Shown: positions 36,424 to 46,551, counted from the stretch's first letter. The stretch is 64,000 nucleotides of DNA from JAEINY01 sp942490535 (GCA_942490535.1 CALNXQ010000005.1:620001-684000); one strand, 5' to 3'. Numbers and translations are program-made. Notes: generated by a model not told the origin, from the letters alone.

Positions 36424-38298
36424 CTATTTACTCATCTCGAGCAATAAAAAAGATCTTCCAGGTACCAGCACACCATCCTTGTGGAGCGATACTATTTCTT
36501 TGGTCAAAACATTCACTCCCGATGAGATATCGCCTAAAACTTCGGCTTTAAACGGGCCTAAATCCACGATCTTTTCTTCAGGATTCTTATTCATTAGTAA
36601 CATCACTACTTTCTCATCATCATATCTGAAAAGCGTATAGATCCCGGACGTAAAAGCCGGTGCAAAATGCTTCAACTGTCCTATATGAATCACAGGCGTT
36701 TCTTTGCGCCAGTTCAATAGGGTTTTCACAAAAAACTGGGCCTCCTGCTGATCCTCCGTCAATCCCTTACCTGTAAACGCATTGACTACATCGCCTGCCC
36801 AACCACCCGGATAATCCGACCGGATAACACCATGCGCATCCGATCCCGGATTGGTCATTAGTATTTCGGTACCATAGTAAATTTGAGGAATGCCACGCGT
36901 CACAGCAATGTAAGCCATCCCCATTTTAAAGAGATCTAAATCCTCTTTGATCTGCGTATAAAATCGACTCATGTCGTGATTATCCGGAAAAGTTACTAAC
37001 TGAGTGGGATCGGCATATACAAAGTCGTTGGCCAATGTGCTGTACAGTTTAATTAATCCCTTTCCCCATTGGCTGTCATCTTCATTTAAAGCATCCACTA
37101 AGGCCTTTTGCAATGGAAAGTCAAAGACCCCAGGCATCCAGGATTGATACCCGTCCGCATTTTGCTTTCCTTTTTGCCAGTAAGCCACAATGGTTGGATT
37201 GACAGACCACTCTTCACCTACAATGCTAAAATTTGGATACTCCTGCATCACCCGACGGGTCCATTCCGCCATGAAATTTTTATCCGGATAAGGATATGTA
37301 TCCATGCGGATGCCACTCAAATGGGCATACTCCACCCACCAGATGGAATTATAAATCAGGTAATCGGCCAGTAATCCATTGCGCTGGTTCAAGTCCGGCA
37401 TGGACTCCACGAACCATCCATCCGCATGCATCTGTTTATCATACTCAGAAGCATAGGGATCCTGGTTGGTTTCACGCATGTGAGTGGTTGGTTTCCAGCC
37501 ATCCTGGTAATTAAGCCAGTCGTCCGTTGGCAAATCATTCATCCACCAATGCTCTGAACCGCAATGATTCAAAATCATATCAATGATCAGTTTAACACCT
37601 TTTTCCCGGGCCACCTGAGCCAACTTCACATAGTCATCGTTAGTCCCATAACGGGCATCAATCTTATAAAAATCCGTGATGGCATAACCGTGGTATGAAG
37701 TACTGGTCATGTTATTCTCCATCACCGGATTTAACCACAGGGCGGTATACCCCATTTCTGCAATGTAATCCAGATGCTGAATGATACCGGCAATATCACC
37801 ACCATGGCGTCCATCCGGATCCTGACGATTCGCCTGTTCAGTCATCGCCGGCATGTTATCATTGGCTACATCCCCATTGGCAAACCGATCCGGTGTAATG
37901 AGATACATCACGTCCGAAGTATTGTAGCCTTCCCGTTGAGCAGATCCTTCTGCGCGCTCAAACAACTGATAGGAGTACTTCAAGACGCTCTTCCCTTTCT
38001 TTGTGAAGTTCAGGTCAAACGATCCCGGTTTCACATCTTTATCGAGCTTCAGGTAAAGAAACAGGTAATTGGGTGACTTCACCAGAACACTACGTTCCAA
38101 TGTCACACCAGGATAATTCACGGCGGGTTTGAGCTCGGAAATATTCTCTCCGTACACCAGTAATTGAAGGTTTGAATCTTCCATCCCAACCCACCAGAAG
38201 GCTGGCTCCACGCGATCGAGCTTTACTTTTGCCCCAATAGTGACAGTCACTAAGAGAGCCATAAATAGCAGTTGTAATTTCAAAAGTCCTTTTTGCAT
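36424..38298 (-). CDS. GH13 glycoside hydrolase, cyclomaltodextrinase/neopullulanase (SusA-like)
   Basis: 624 residues with a signal peptide, so probably periplasmic. A beta-sandwich N-terminal domain (about 25-115) is followed by the TIM barrel. Catalytic residues appear to be D333 in GIRMDTYPY, E362 in VGEEW and D442 in FPDNHD. DMILNHCGSEHWW is the second conserved region. The role is cleavage of maltodextrins or pullulan. No susCD pair adjoins it; an esterase gene follows it upstream on the same strand. Confidence 0.9.
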   Translation of the reverse strand: MQKGLLKLQLLFMALLVTVTIGAKVKLDRVEPAFWWVGMEDSNLQLLVYGENISELKPAVNYPGVTLERSVLVKSPNYLFLYLKLDKDVKPGSFDLNFTKKGKSVLKYSYQLFERAEGSAQREGYNTSDVMYLITPDRFANGDVANDNMPAMTEQANRQDPDGRHGGDIAGIIQHLDYIAEMGYTALWLNPVMENNMTSTSYHGYAITDFYKIDARYGTNDDYVKLAQVAREKGVKLIIDMILNHCGSEHWWMNDLPTDDWLNYQDGWKPTTHMRETNQDPYASEYDKQMHADGWFVESMPDLNQRNGLLADYLIYNSIWWVEYAHLSGIRMDTYPYPDKNFMAEWTRRVMQEYPNFSIVGEEWSVNPTIVAYWQKGKQNADGYQSWMPGVFDFPLQKALVDALNEDDSQWGKGLIKLYSTLANDFVYADPTQLVTFPDNHDMSRFYTQIKEDLDLFKMGMAYIAVTRGIPQIYYGTEILMTNPGSDAHGVIRSDYPGGWAGDVVNAFTGKGLTEDQQEAQFFVKTLLNWRKETPVIHIGQLKHFAPAFTSGIYTLFRYDDEKVVMLLMNKNPEEKIVDLGPFKAEVLGDISSGVNVLTKEIVSLHKDGVLVPGRSFLLLEMSK

Positions 38299-38322
38299 AG
38301 ATGTATCATTTATGATTTATAC

Positions 38323-39228
38323 TTAATCTTCATTCAACATGAACTCCAACGGAATGTGGAGCCGCTCTTTCCAGGCATCCTCTGTATGTGCAGCTCCCTC
38401 AAATTTGTCGGACGTGAAATTTATCCCTTTTTGATATCCTCTTTTAAGCATCATCGCATCCACTTTCAGCTGATAGGGTTCATAGAGCGAATCCAGAGTC
38501 GCCGTGCCATAATCAAAATAAATTTTGTGGGATTGTGCATTTGGTAAATTATCAGCTATATATTTCAACGCGATACCATCGATTGCCGGCCAGTGTGTCG
38601 ACATGCAAATGGCCCCTCCAAAAACCCCGGGATACTCACAGATGGCATAGCAGCTGATTAATCCCCCCATACTAGAGCCCATTATAAAGGTATTCTCTTG
38701 CCCCCGTAATGTGCTATAAGTCGAATCGATAAAAGGTTTCAGCTCCCTGACCAGAAAGCGGAGGTAATTATCAGCCAATAATCCATTTTCGAATAGTTGG
38801 GGATGCACATCGCTATGCTTAGCTTTCAAGATCTTTTTTTGTTTGGATTTGGAGACATAATCCCAGGCTCGTTGCGGGAAGTACTCAGCATGCCGCTTAT
38901 CGCCATTATTCCAGATGCCGACGACAATACAATCCCTTATTTTGTCTTCCTGTAACAGGCGTGTCATCACCTCATCAACACCCCATTCCTGCTTATTCCA
39001 GGTGGTAGAAGCATCAAATAACATTTGTCCGTCGTGCATATAGAGCACAGCATACGTCGTTTCATCCGAATAGCCTTTCGGCAGCCAGACATCTACGTTG
39101 CGCGCATCCACATAACGGGACTCAAAACCAGCATGACGGATCACTGTTCCTGCCATCACCTTAACATCTTGTGACAAGGAGAGGGCGAAAAAAGAGAACC
39201 AGAGAAAAATCGTTATCATCCATTGCAT
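38323..39228 (-). CDS. Secreted alpha/beta-hydrolase esterase
   Basis: 301 residues from ATG 39228 with a signal peptide (cut near LSLSQ). Putative esterase fold (PF00756-like): YAVLYMHDGQMLFD, IWNNGDKRHAEYFP, nucleophile in MGSSMGGLISCY, and a late histidine in FEGAAHTEDAW. Such enzymes act on sugar esters or related substrates. It lies 24 bp upstream of the GH13 gene on the same strand, so the two are likely an operon for carbohydrate breakdown. Confidence 0.82.
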   Translation of the reverse strand: MQWMITIFLWFSFFALSLSQDVKVMAGTVIRHAGFESRYVDARNVDVWLPKGYSDETTYAVLYMHDGQMLFDASTTWNKQEWGVDEVMTRLLQEDKIRDCIVVGIWNNGDKRHAEYFPQRAWDYVSKSKQKKILKAKHSDVHPQLFENGLLADNYLRFLVRELKPFIDSTYSTLRGQENTFIMGSSMGGLISCYAICEYPGVFGGAICMSTHWPAIDGIALKYIADNLPNAQSHKIYFDYGTATLDSLYEPYQLKVDAMMLKRGYQKGINFTSDKFEGAAHTEDAWKERLHIPLEFMLNED

Positions 39229-39509
39229 AGCCAAACAGTTTAATGTTAGTTAGATCCATAGTTTATGATGATGAGATGACAATTTCATCATCCCCATTCA
39301 CAAAGTCAAATAAAACGAGCTTCTCCCTGAGCTGCAAACAATCCGGACGGACAGCCATTTTTTCAGGACGTATGGCTATTGGCCCCAATCCGGTAAACCA
39401 CCCTGTTTAATGGCTCTTGGTCCGCTCACAAGGGTGATCCATCCTCAAAACAAGACGTATCAATTGAATATTTTGTAATTTGCTCTCCATTCTGTGAATA
39501 GAATAAACT

Positions 39510-40583
39510 ATGCAAATACTATCATCCCAAACTGGTTTCGCAGCGCGCGTGATAAATAACAGACTGTTTCAACACCTGACCTACTGGGTAGCCTTTGTTA
39601 TTTTCTTTGCCTTTGCATGGGGCACCCACGATGACAATTATTTAAAAACCATGGAAATAGAGCTGATTAACTTACCGGTTAAAGTAGCCCTGGTATATGG
39701 CGTCATCTATCTTTTGTTTCCGCGTTATCTCTACACGGGGAAAATAGGCCGGTTTATCACCATATTTCTGGGCTTTCTATTCATGGCTTCTGCTTTGCAG
39801 CGGGTGACTGATAACCTCATTATTGTGGATACCTTTTTCCCCGAATGGGATAAAGCACCCACCTTCAACATTGTGCAGCTGGTGAGGAGCGCCATTAATC
39901 TCGGGGCAGTACTGGCGATCCCCATGACCGTTAAGCTGATGGAACACTTATCGGAAGTAAAACAACGGGAACAGACCCTGGCAAAAGATAAACTGGAAGC
40001 TGAACTGGTTTTTTTGAAGAATCAGGTCCAACCTCATTTTCTGTTCAATACCCTCAACAGCCTCTACTCCCTGATCCTGAAAAAATCGGACCAATCCTTA
40101 GAAGTAGTGCTCAAGTTATCAGATTTGCTGCGCTACATGCTCTATGAAACCAATGCCTCACAGGTTGATGTGAGCAAGGAAGTGGAAAGCATTAAAAGTT
40201 ACCTGGAGCTGGAGAAGATCCGCTACGGACAGCGCATCGAATTAAGTTTCAATGCCTGGGGTAATGTATCCGGGAAGACCATCGCGCCTATGATCATTCT
40301 CCCCTTTATCGAAAACAGTTTTAAACACAGCACCAAAGGATTTGATGGCACCGCCTGGATCACTATTGAGTTGGGAGTAAAAGAAAATCACCTCATCCTG
40401 AAAATTGAAAATAGCAGGCCGGCAACAATGAGTGTGGACCCTCCCCAAACAGGTGGCATAGGCCTACCGAACGTGCAACGTCGCCTGGCCTTGTTATATC
40501 CTCATGAACATGAATTGAAGGTGGAATCAACGGCTGATTCTTACCTGGTTGTATTAAAAATTGCCTTAAAAAATAAATGGTGA
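39510..40583 (+). CDS. LytS-type sensor histidine kinase
   Basis: 357 residues. Four hydrophobic segments lie within residues 22-148, with no large extracellular domain. The His_kinase domain has H176 in QPHFLFNTLNSLY; a GHKL ATPase follows with PFIENSFKHS and GIGLPNVQRRL. It overlaps the downstream LytTR regulator by 7 bp, so the two form a two-component pair. The signal is unknown. Confidence 0.9.
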   Translation: MQILSSQTGFAARVINNRLFQHLTYWVAFVIFFAFAWGTHDDNYLKTMEIELINLPVKVALVYGVIYLLFPRYLYTGKIGRFITIFLGFLFMASALQRVTDNLIIVDTFFPEWDKAPTFNIVQLVRSAINLGAVLAIPMTVKLMEHLSEVKQREQTLAKDKLEAELVFLKNQVQPHFLFNTLNSLYSLILKKSDQSLEVVLKLSDLLRYMLYETNASQVDVSKEVESIKSYLELEKIRYGQRIELSFNAWGNVSGKTIAPMIILPFIENSFKHSTKGFDGTAWITIELGVKENHLILKIENSRPATMSVDPPQTGGIGLPNVQRRLALLYPHEHELKVESTADSYLVVLKIALKNKW

Positions 40584-41308
40584 TGAGAGTAAAATGCCTC
40601 ATTGTAGATGATGAAGACCTGGCCATTGATGTTGTGGCCGAATACATCAAGCGCATTGATTACCTGGAGCTGGCGGGCACTTGCAAAAGTGCAGTGGAGG
40701 CTTTGGCCATACTGAACCAACAATCCATCGATCTGTTATTTCTCGACATTCAGATGCCCGGCCTAACCGGTCTGCAGCTCATTCGTAATCTAAGCTCACG
40801 GCCCGAAGTCATCTTCACAACCGCTTATTCCGAATATGCCCTGGAAGGTTTTGAACTGGAGGCCCTGGATTACCTCATTAAACCCATCCCCTTTGACCGG
40901 TTCATCAAGGCGATCAACCGCTATTTTAAACGCCATCAACAAACCTTACAGATACCTGAGCAACGCACCTTGGATGCCTTCAAAGACAGTTTCATTTTTG
41001 TGAAATCAGATAAGGTAATGGTAAAGGTGGTTTTGAGCGACATTACCCACATCGAGAGCCTCCGCAACTATGTCTCCATCTATTTAAAAGAAGGCAAGGA
41101 GATCAAAACCTTAAACACCATCAGTAACATTGAAGAGAAATTGCCGGAAACCCATTTTTTGCGCATTCACCGTTCCTACATCATAGCCATCGACAAAATT
41201 GAGAGTTTTACCTCTGCCAGTGTTAAAATTGCCGGTCAGTATATTCCCATTGGCAGGAATTATAAAGAGCAGGTAAGAGAGGTGCTGGAGCAACGGAGCA
41301 TTGAATAA
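40577..41308 (+). CDS. LytTR-family response regulator
   Basis: 243 residues. Receiver domain with DDED at 11-14, phospho-acceptor D57 in LFLDIQMPG, T in FTTAYSEYA and KPI. The C-terminal LytTR DNA-binding domain covers about 135-235 (FIFVKSDKVMVKV, IESLRNYVSIYL, FLRIHRSYIIAIDKI). ATG 40577 overlaps the kinase stop; a second ATG is at 40583. Confidence 0.92.
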   Translation: MVMRVKCLIVDDEDLAIDVVAEYIKRIDYLELAGTCKSAVEALAILNQQSIDLLFLDIQMPGLTGLQLIRNLSSRPEVIFTTAYSEYALEGFELEALDYLIKPIPFDRFIKAINRYFKRHQQTLQIPEQRTLDAFKDSFIFVKSDKVMVKVVLSDITHIESLRNYVSIYLKEGKEIKTLNTISNIEEKLPETHFLRIHRSYIIAIDKIESFTSASVKIAGQYIPIGRNYKEQVREVLEQRSIE

Positions 41309-41542
41309 TTGTTGTACTCGCAGAGCTGCCAGGTCGCCGAGAATAAGCATTGCACCTCTGAACCTGGCATATAATCAAACCATTCGGATTCCCCTTCAAA
41401 GGATTTTCAATCCCGTAGAGTGTTTCATCCACCACCCTTTCAGGCTCCGAAAGCGGTGAAAAACTAAAAGTTATATCGGCTTTTGTTAGCATGTTAATGG
41501 GTGAGTACTCTGCGAGAATTCATCGTAGCCACTCAATAATTA

Positions 41543-42247
41543 TCAATAATCAATCGCAAATCGCGCCTGAATTTCATATTCCAGTTTCAATTTCTGAAAC
41601 TCCATGTCCACCTCATACGATTTATCCATTGCAGAGCTCTGTACCCGCATCATGGTATTGGCTTCCATGCGGGAAGGATAATACCCCCGGTTGATCTCCT
41701 GCACATAAATGGCCTTTCCGGCTCCTTGCCCAATGGCTTCCATCAGGTCATTGGCCTTTTCTTTGGCCGCTTTCACAGCATTAATCTTCACCTGGCGCCG
41801 GTACTCTTCAATCTTGGAATGATCCAATCGGGCGACCGATATATTAGAAATTCCCAACTGCTCCAGGCTCATGAAAATCTGTCCCACTGTTTTACCAGTG
41901 TGCGCCAATACTTCATACTCCTTTGAGGTACGGATACCCGTCTTCTTAATCCAGTGGTCCTGAAAATTACTGGCTAAATCGATCACTGCCACATCCTTTT
42001 TCAGATCCAACCCAATCTTTTCAAGGGCATTCAACATTTTTCGCTCCAATGCTTCCATGGACTCCTTGGCCTTATTGTCCTTTTCATCAATGATGACCTT
42101 CAGATAAATCAAATCCGGCACAAGCTCCATCTCTGCCCGTCCGGTCACTTCCACATAAGGTTGATCGATAAAATTTTTAGTGCCCACCTGGGCCGTAAGC
42201 GGCGAAATAATAGCCACCAGTAATGCGAATACTAAGTACTTCTTCAT
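41543..42247 (-). CDS. SIMPL-domain (DUF541) secreted protein
   Basis: 234 residues with a signal peptide ending in PLTAQ. VEVTGRAEMELVPDLIYLKVIIDE is the typical first segment of SIMPL/DUF541 proteins; ARLDHSKIEEYRRQVKINAVKAAKEKANDL covers the central helix. Family members are periplasmic or outer-membrane proteins of unclear function. It is not part of an obvious operon; 248 bp upstream hold nothing that I recognise. Confidence 0.85.
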   Translation of the reverse strand: MKKYLVFALLVAIISPLTAQVGTKNFIDQPYVEVTGRAEMELVPDLIYLKVIIDEKDNKAKESMEALERKMLNALEKIGLDLKKDVAVIDLASNFQDHWIKKTGIRTSKEYEVLAHTGKTVGQIFMSLEQLGISNISVARLDHSKIEEYRRQVKINAVKAAKEKANDLMEAIGQGAGKAIYVQEINRGYYPSRMEANTMMRVQSSAMDKSYEVDMEFQKLKLEYEIQARFAIDY

Positions 42248-42495
42248 AATTATATCATATTATTAGATGTTAGACAATAGGCTGAAAATGCCATTCTACA
42301 ATACTTCATCCACTGCGCAAAATCGGTTGCAGGTAAGATACGATTGAAGAAAATAGTGCGTCCTATTAAAAAACAAAATACCTCGAAGAGGCTATACAAA
42401 TCGTTTAATTTATCTGCGGAAAATAGAACACTGCGAGTGCACTAATAACCACCATACCGACCCATAAATGCAAACACCGTGCTAAGGTTGCCTGG

Positions 42496-43095
42496 TTATT
42501 CCGCCTTTCTTCCAATAAACTCCACAATGGCGGCTTCACCGGCATGATTATCACCTTCATCAAGGGTAATTAGCTGCTCCTGGTTGCGCAGAATGGTCAA
42601 TCCGGCCAACTCCTTTTCCAGTTCATCAGCTGAAAACAGCCAGTCTTCATTTTTGGGCCCTCCACTATCATATTGCAATTGCTGTTTGGTAAATCCCGTC
42701 ACAAAAAAATACCCTCCCGGCTTTAAGCCTTTCCGAAGATTTTGATACACCTGATGCCTCACTTCAGCAGGCAAATGCAAGAAGATACAGGCAATTACAT
42801 CATAAGTGTTAGCTTTGGGCTGGTAGCCTTCCACTGCACCCAGGTCATAGTTCAGTGTCACCCCCTGCTTTTCTGCCAGAGCAAAGGCTTTCTTTTGCGC
42901 TTCATCACTGTAATCCATGGCTGTAACTTGCCAGCCCAAGAAGGCTGCATAAACCGCATTACGTCCTTCACCTTCACCGGGAAGCAGCAAGCAACCTGGT
43001 TTCAACGACTCAATAAAGGCCTTAAAATGAGCATTGGGTTGCAACCCATAATAGTAAGTATCTCCCTGAAACCGCTGATTCCACATGTCTTTCAT
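42496..43095 (-). CDS. Class I SAM-dependent methyltransferase
   Basis: 199 residues from ATG 43095. SAM-binding region LLLPGEGEGRNAVYAAFLGWQVTAMDYS has the E/DxGxGxG-type loop; FLHLPAEVRHQVYQNLRKGLKPGGYFFV is the later core. It resembles TehB-like or thiopurine-type methyltransferases. The open frame continues to 43269 but runs into a dispersed palindromic repeat, so the upstream part is not coding. Confidence 0.85.
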   Translation of the reverse strand: MKDMWNQRFQGDTYYYGLQPNAHFKAFIESLKPGCLLLPGEGEGRNAVYAAFLGWQVTAMDYSDEAQKKAFALAEKQGVTLNYDLGAVEGYQPKANTYDVIACIFLHLPAEVRHQVYQNLRKGLKPGGYFFVTGFTKQQLQYDSGGPKNEDWLFSADELEKELAGLTILRNQEQLITLDEGDNHAGEAAIVEFIGRKAE

Positions 43096-43185
43096 AGTAC
43101 CCAAAGGTATTGGTGCTACAATCAAAGATACGGAATGAGGATGAATATTGACAGGTAACTTCCCTTCTAAAAAAATCAGTTTCAT

Positions 43186-43412
43186 CCAGATAATGCATCG
43201 ATTTATTCCAGTTCTATTAGAATTCAACCCCATTCCGGGTTGTGCTATTATTACGATGTCCTCATCCACGGGTACTCACCCGCGGCCAGTATTGTACCAC
43301 CACTTCATGGCTAGTGTTATTGAATAGTACATGCGTAAAAAAGAAAGAAAGGACTACTGCGGAGTTCTATTTTCAAAAATAACTACTTATCTCCCGGAAG
43401 AACCAAAATTAG
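43186..43412. repeat. Dispersed palindromic element R2
   Basis: Landmarks in order: TCGATTTATTCCAGTTC, ATTAGAATTCAACCC, hairpin CAACCC/GGGTTG (43225-43242), TGTGCTATTATTA, hairpin CCACGGGT/ACCCGCGG (43266-43285), CCACTTCATGG, GGACT/GAGTTC (43351-43366) and CCCGGAAGAACCAAAA. The first half is matched on the opposite strand at 49,395-49,560. It fills the gap between the methyltransferase and the Crp gene. Confidence 0.65.
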
Positions 43413-43466
43413 ATGTCCCCATTGATTTTATCCCCCAAAAATGAAAAGACGAAGAGTGATAGGTAT

Positions 43467-43474
43467 TATCTTTG
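43467..43474 (+). promoter_or_regulatory. Candidate -7 box at the Crp/Fnr gene start
   Basis: TATCTTTG matches TAnnTTTG and ends 4 bp before ATG 43479, so the transcript might be nearly leaderless or begin at ATG 43485. No -33 box was identified. Confidence 0.35.
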
Positions 43475-43478
43475 GGAG

Positions 43479-44120
43479 ATGAACATGATTGAGGTAATCA
43501 AACAAAAATTTCCGGTGTTAATGGAACCGGCTTTACTGGCCGAGATGGAGCGCTATTGCACCACCAAATCCATTGATGCCGGCCAAAACTTTATTGAAAT
43601 TGGGGATGAAGTGGTACAGATGCCCTTGCTATTAAGCGGCAGCCTAAAAGTAGTACGTGAAGACAACGAAGGCAATGAACTACTGCTCTATTACCTCAAT
43701 GGCGGCGATACCTGTGCCTCTACCCTGTCGTGCTGCATGGACCGGGCCAAAAGCGAAGTGCGGGCCACGGTAATTGAAAAAGTCACCTCCATCATGGTAC
43801 CCATCCGGTGCATGGAAGAGTGGATGGCCAAATATAGCAGTTGGCGCAGTTTCATTATGCTATCCTACCGCATTCGTTTTGAGGAATTGCTGCATACCAT
43901 CGACAGCATCGCCTTTAAAAAGATGGATGAACGTCTGGAACAATACCTGATTCAACTATCGGAAGAAAAAAAAACGACCCTATTATCGGGGACACATCAG
44001 GAAATTGCGGATGACCTGCACACCTCCCGCGAAGTGATTTCCAGACTCTTAAAACAGATGGAGAAGCTGGGTAAGATTAAACTCTCCAGAAATAAAATCG
44101 AAATCATCCACCTTATGTGA
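43479..44120 (+). CDS. Crp/Fnr-family regulator, probable sulfide/persulfide sensor
   Basis: 213 residues from ATG 43479. The cyclic-nucleotide-binding-like domain covers about 15-125 and carries a cysteine cluster (GGDTCASTLSCCMDRA). The C-terminal helix-turn-helix is THQEIADDLHTSREVISRLLKQME. Upstream ATG 43413 is in a repeat and overlaps a -7 box, so I reject it. Two rhodaneses and a persulfide reductase follow on the same strand; I infer that it senses reactive sulfur through the cysteines. Confidence 0.82.
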   Translation: MNMIEVIKQKFPVLMEPALLAEMERYCTTKSIDAGQNFIEIGDEVVQMPLLLSGSLKVVREDNEGNELLLYYLNGGDTCASTLSCCMDRAKSEVRATVIEKVTSIMVPIRCMEEWMAKYSSWRSFIMLSYRIRFEELLHTIDSIAFKKMDERLEQYLIQLSEEKKTTLLSGTHQEIADDLHTSREVISRLLKQMEKLGKIKLSRNKIEIIHLM

Positions 44121-44197
44121 CAATAGGCACAAAACAGCTTTTTTTGCCGTATTAGTTTTGCTGCCACAAAAAACAGAAACTAATTAGACTTACTAAG

Positions 44198-44464
44198 ATG
44201 GATTTAAGAAATGCTGTTGTCATTGACGTCAGAACAATTGAAGAATTTCAAATGGGTAACGTTCCCGGATCAATCAATATTCCATTGGATACCATTCCAC
44301 ACCGTTTATCAGAAATCAAACAATTGGAAGCACCTTTAATTATCTGTTGCGAATCGGGTGGACGCAGCTATGCAGCCTGTGGCTATCTGAGTCAGAATGG
44401 CATCTCCAATTTATACGATGGTGGTCCCTGGACAGTCGTTAATGCACATTTAAAAAACAACTAA
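44198..44464 (+). CDS. Single-domain rhodanese
   Basis: 88 residues. VIDVRTIEEFQMGNVPGSINIPL is the usual rhodanese start. The active loop is CCESGGRS, with the catalytic cysteine second. It carries or transfers sulfane sulfur. No signal peptide is evident, so it is cytoplasmic. It lies 28 bp before the second rhodanese. Confidence 0.88.
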   Translation: MDLRNAVVIDVRTIEEFQMGNVPGSINIPLDTIPHRLSEIKQLEAPLIICCESGGRSYAACGYLSQNGISNLYDGGPWTVVNAHLKNN

Positions 44465-44492
44465 CCAGTCTTACAGCATCAAAACACGACAC

Positions 44493-44810
44493 ATGGGATT
44501 ATTTGATAAACTTTTTGGAAAGAAGAAACTACAGGTATTGGAAGCACTGGAACAAGGTGCCCGGATTATCGATGTCCGCACGCCACAGGAATTTAAATAT
44601 GGAAACGTGGCCGGATCCATTAACATGCCGGTGGAGCGTCTGAATGACACCGCCATTAAAAAACTGAAGAAGCTCAACGCCCCCCTGGTGGTTTGTTGTG
44701 CGTCAGGTATGCGCAGTGCCTCGGCCAAAGGCGTGCTGATGCAAAATGGCATTACCGAAGTATACAATGCCGGCAGTTGGCATAAACTGGATCGCTGGAT
44801 CAATAACTAA
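44493..44810 (+). CDS. Rhodanese-like sulfurtransferase
   Basis: 105 residues. A short amphipathic N terminus (MGLFDKLFGKKK) may touch the membrane. IIDVRTPQEFKYGNVAGSINMPV is the rhodanese start and CCASGMRSASAKG the active loop. It is related to the preceding gene, probably by duplication. The next gene starts 92 bp later. Confidence 0.88.
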   Translation: MGLFDKLFGKKKLQVLEALEQGARIIDVRTPQEFKYGNVAGSINMPVERLNDTAIKKLKKLNAPLVVCCASGMRSASAKGVLMQNGITEVYNAGSWHKLDRWINN

Positions 44811-44901
44811 TCGTCTATCGTGCCTGGTCATTTGTACATCGTTCCCCTCAGGGCAATTAATAGCCAGTGTACCTCATCCTTCAAATAGAATCACAACGAG
44901 A

Positions 44902-46551
44902 ATGAAACGAATTATAATCATCGGCGGATTATCTGCCGGCCCCTCTGCTGCGGCCAAAGCGCGCCGTGAAAATGAAGACGCAGAAATACTCCTGTTCGAA
45001 AAAACAAGTCACATCAGTTACGCCACCTGCGGCATTCCCTATGCCTTATCAGGAGTGATTAATCACCGTAAAAAACTAATTGTGGTGGAGTCGGAATTGC
45101 TGCGCACGCGCTTCAATGTAGAGATGCACCTGGAAGAAGAAGTGCTGGAGATACTGCCCGAAGCCCACAAAGTCATCACCTCCAAAGGGGAATATACCTA
45201 TGACAAACTGGTGTATACAGCCGGTGCCCATACGTTTATCCCCCCGGTTAAAAACATCCAGCTGGCTACCAACTGGTCGCCCTGCCGCAGCCTGGCCGAT
45301 TACGACAAGATGATGAAAGAAGCCATTCCGGCCACCGCCAAACACATTACCGTGATGGGTGCCGGACTCATTGGTGTGGAAGTGGCCGAAAACCTGCGTG
45401 AGTTGGGTAAGGAAGTGACTTTGATTGAAGGAGGTGCCCAGGTACTGCCCATGTGGGAAGCCAAATTCAGCCACTTCGCCCGTCAAACCATGCAGCACCA
45501 TGGCATCCAGGTGATCACCAACACCTTTGTGAAAGAGGTCCGGTTGCAAGGGACGCAAATAACGGAAGTGATGATTTCCGATACCGAATCCATCAAGACC
45601 GATTACGTATTGATGAGCGTGGGCATCCGGCCCAATACAGAATTATTAACCGCCAAAGGAGCTGAACACATTGCCAATGGCGCCCTGAAGGTAAATGAGC
45701 GCATGGAAACCTCCTTACCCGATATTTATGCAGCCGGCGATTGTGCCAGTATCAAAAATATTCAAACCGGTGAATATGATTACCTGCCTTTAGGGACGCA
45801 CTCCAACAAAGGGGGACGCACGGCCGGACAAAATGCCGCCGGTGGAACGGATACTTTTGCCGGTGGGTATAAAACAGCCATCGTGAAAGTGTTTGAAAAG
45901 ACTTTGGCGCGTACGGGGATGAACCCGGCCTTTATGAATCAGAAAGGCATTGCCTTTAAAACCAACTTAATTCTGGCTGGGGCCACACCGGGTTATTATC
46001 CCAATCAGAAAGAAATGATCATTGAAACCTATTATGCACCACAAGACGGGACCATCCTGGGGTGTGAGATCTTCGGTGAGCATGGCGTGGATAAACGCAT
46101 CGACGTGATGAGTACCGCCATTTATGCCAAACTGAAAATATCCGATCTTCCCAAATTAGACCTGGCTTATGCACCCCCTTTCTCACCGGCCAAGGACCCG
46201 GTGGTGGTATCGGGTTATGTGTCCTCCAATGCCTTGCATGCCAACTACAGCGAAGTGAGTGTGGAAGAGCTTAAAGCGATCATTGCCAGGGAAGATAGCG
46301 CGGATTACCAGCTACTGGATGTACGTACGCCCGGCGAGATTTGCACCCTTGGTAAGATTGAAGGCGCCCTGGAAATACCGGTAGATACCTTGCGTAACAA
46401 CCTGCATCAGCTGGATAAAAACAAAACCACCTATGTGTATTGTGCCAAAGGATTGCGCGGTTACCTGGCCTTCCTCATTCTGCAACAAAATGGCTTTGAG
46501 AAATTACATAACCTTTCAGGGGGGTATACCATCTGGAGCATGGTGAACTAA
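44902..46551 (+). CDS. CoA-disulfide/NADH persulfide reductase fused to a rhodanese domain
   Basis: 549 residues from ATG 44902. FAD-binding IIIIGGLSAGPSAA is at 4-17; C43 in ATCGIPYALSG is the redox cysteine of the CoADR family. The NADH-binding MGAGLIGVEVAENL and IYAAGDCAS follow. The C-terminal rhodanese domain has C514 in YVYCAKGLRG. Architecture and length match NADH-dependent persulfide reductase/CoADR-RHD enzymes. The earlier open frame from 44746 overlaps the rhodanese gene in another frame. Confidence 0.9.
   Translation: MKRIIIIGGLSAGPSAAAKARRENEDAEILLFEKTSHISYATCGIPYALSGVINHRKKLIVVESELLRTRFNVEMHLEEEVLEILPEAHKVITSKGEYTYDKLVYTAGAHTFIPPVKNIQLATNWSPCRSLADYDKMMKEAIPATAKHITVMGAGLIGVEVAENLRELGKEVTLIEGGAQVLPMWEAKFSHFARQTMQHHGIQVITNTFVKEVRLQGTQITEVMISDTESIKTDYVLMSVGIRPNTELLTAKGAEHIANGALKVNERMETSLPDIYAAGDCASIKNIQTGEYDYLPLGTHSNKGGRTAGQNAAGGTDTFAGGYKTAIVKVFEKTLARTGMNPAFMNQKGIAFKTNLILAGATPGYYPNQKEMIIETYYAPQDGTILGCEIFGEHGVDKRIDVMSTAIYAKLKISDLPKLDLAYAPPFSPAKDPVVVSGYVSSNALHANYSEVSVEELKAIIAREDSADYQLLDVRTPGEICTLGKIEGALEIPVDTLRNNLHQLDKNKTTYVYCAKGLRGYLAFLILQQNGFEKLHNLSGGYTIWSMVN

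Noticed and set aside
43096..43269. Extended start of the methyltransferase gene
   Set aside because: The extra 58 residues are translated from the dispersed palindromic repeat.
44746..44901. Extended start of the persulfide reductase
   Set aside because: It overlaps the rhodanese gene in another frame; ATG 44902 begins at the FAD-binding strand.
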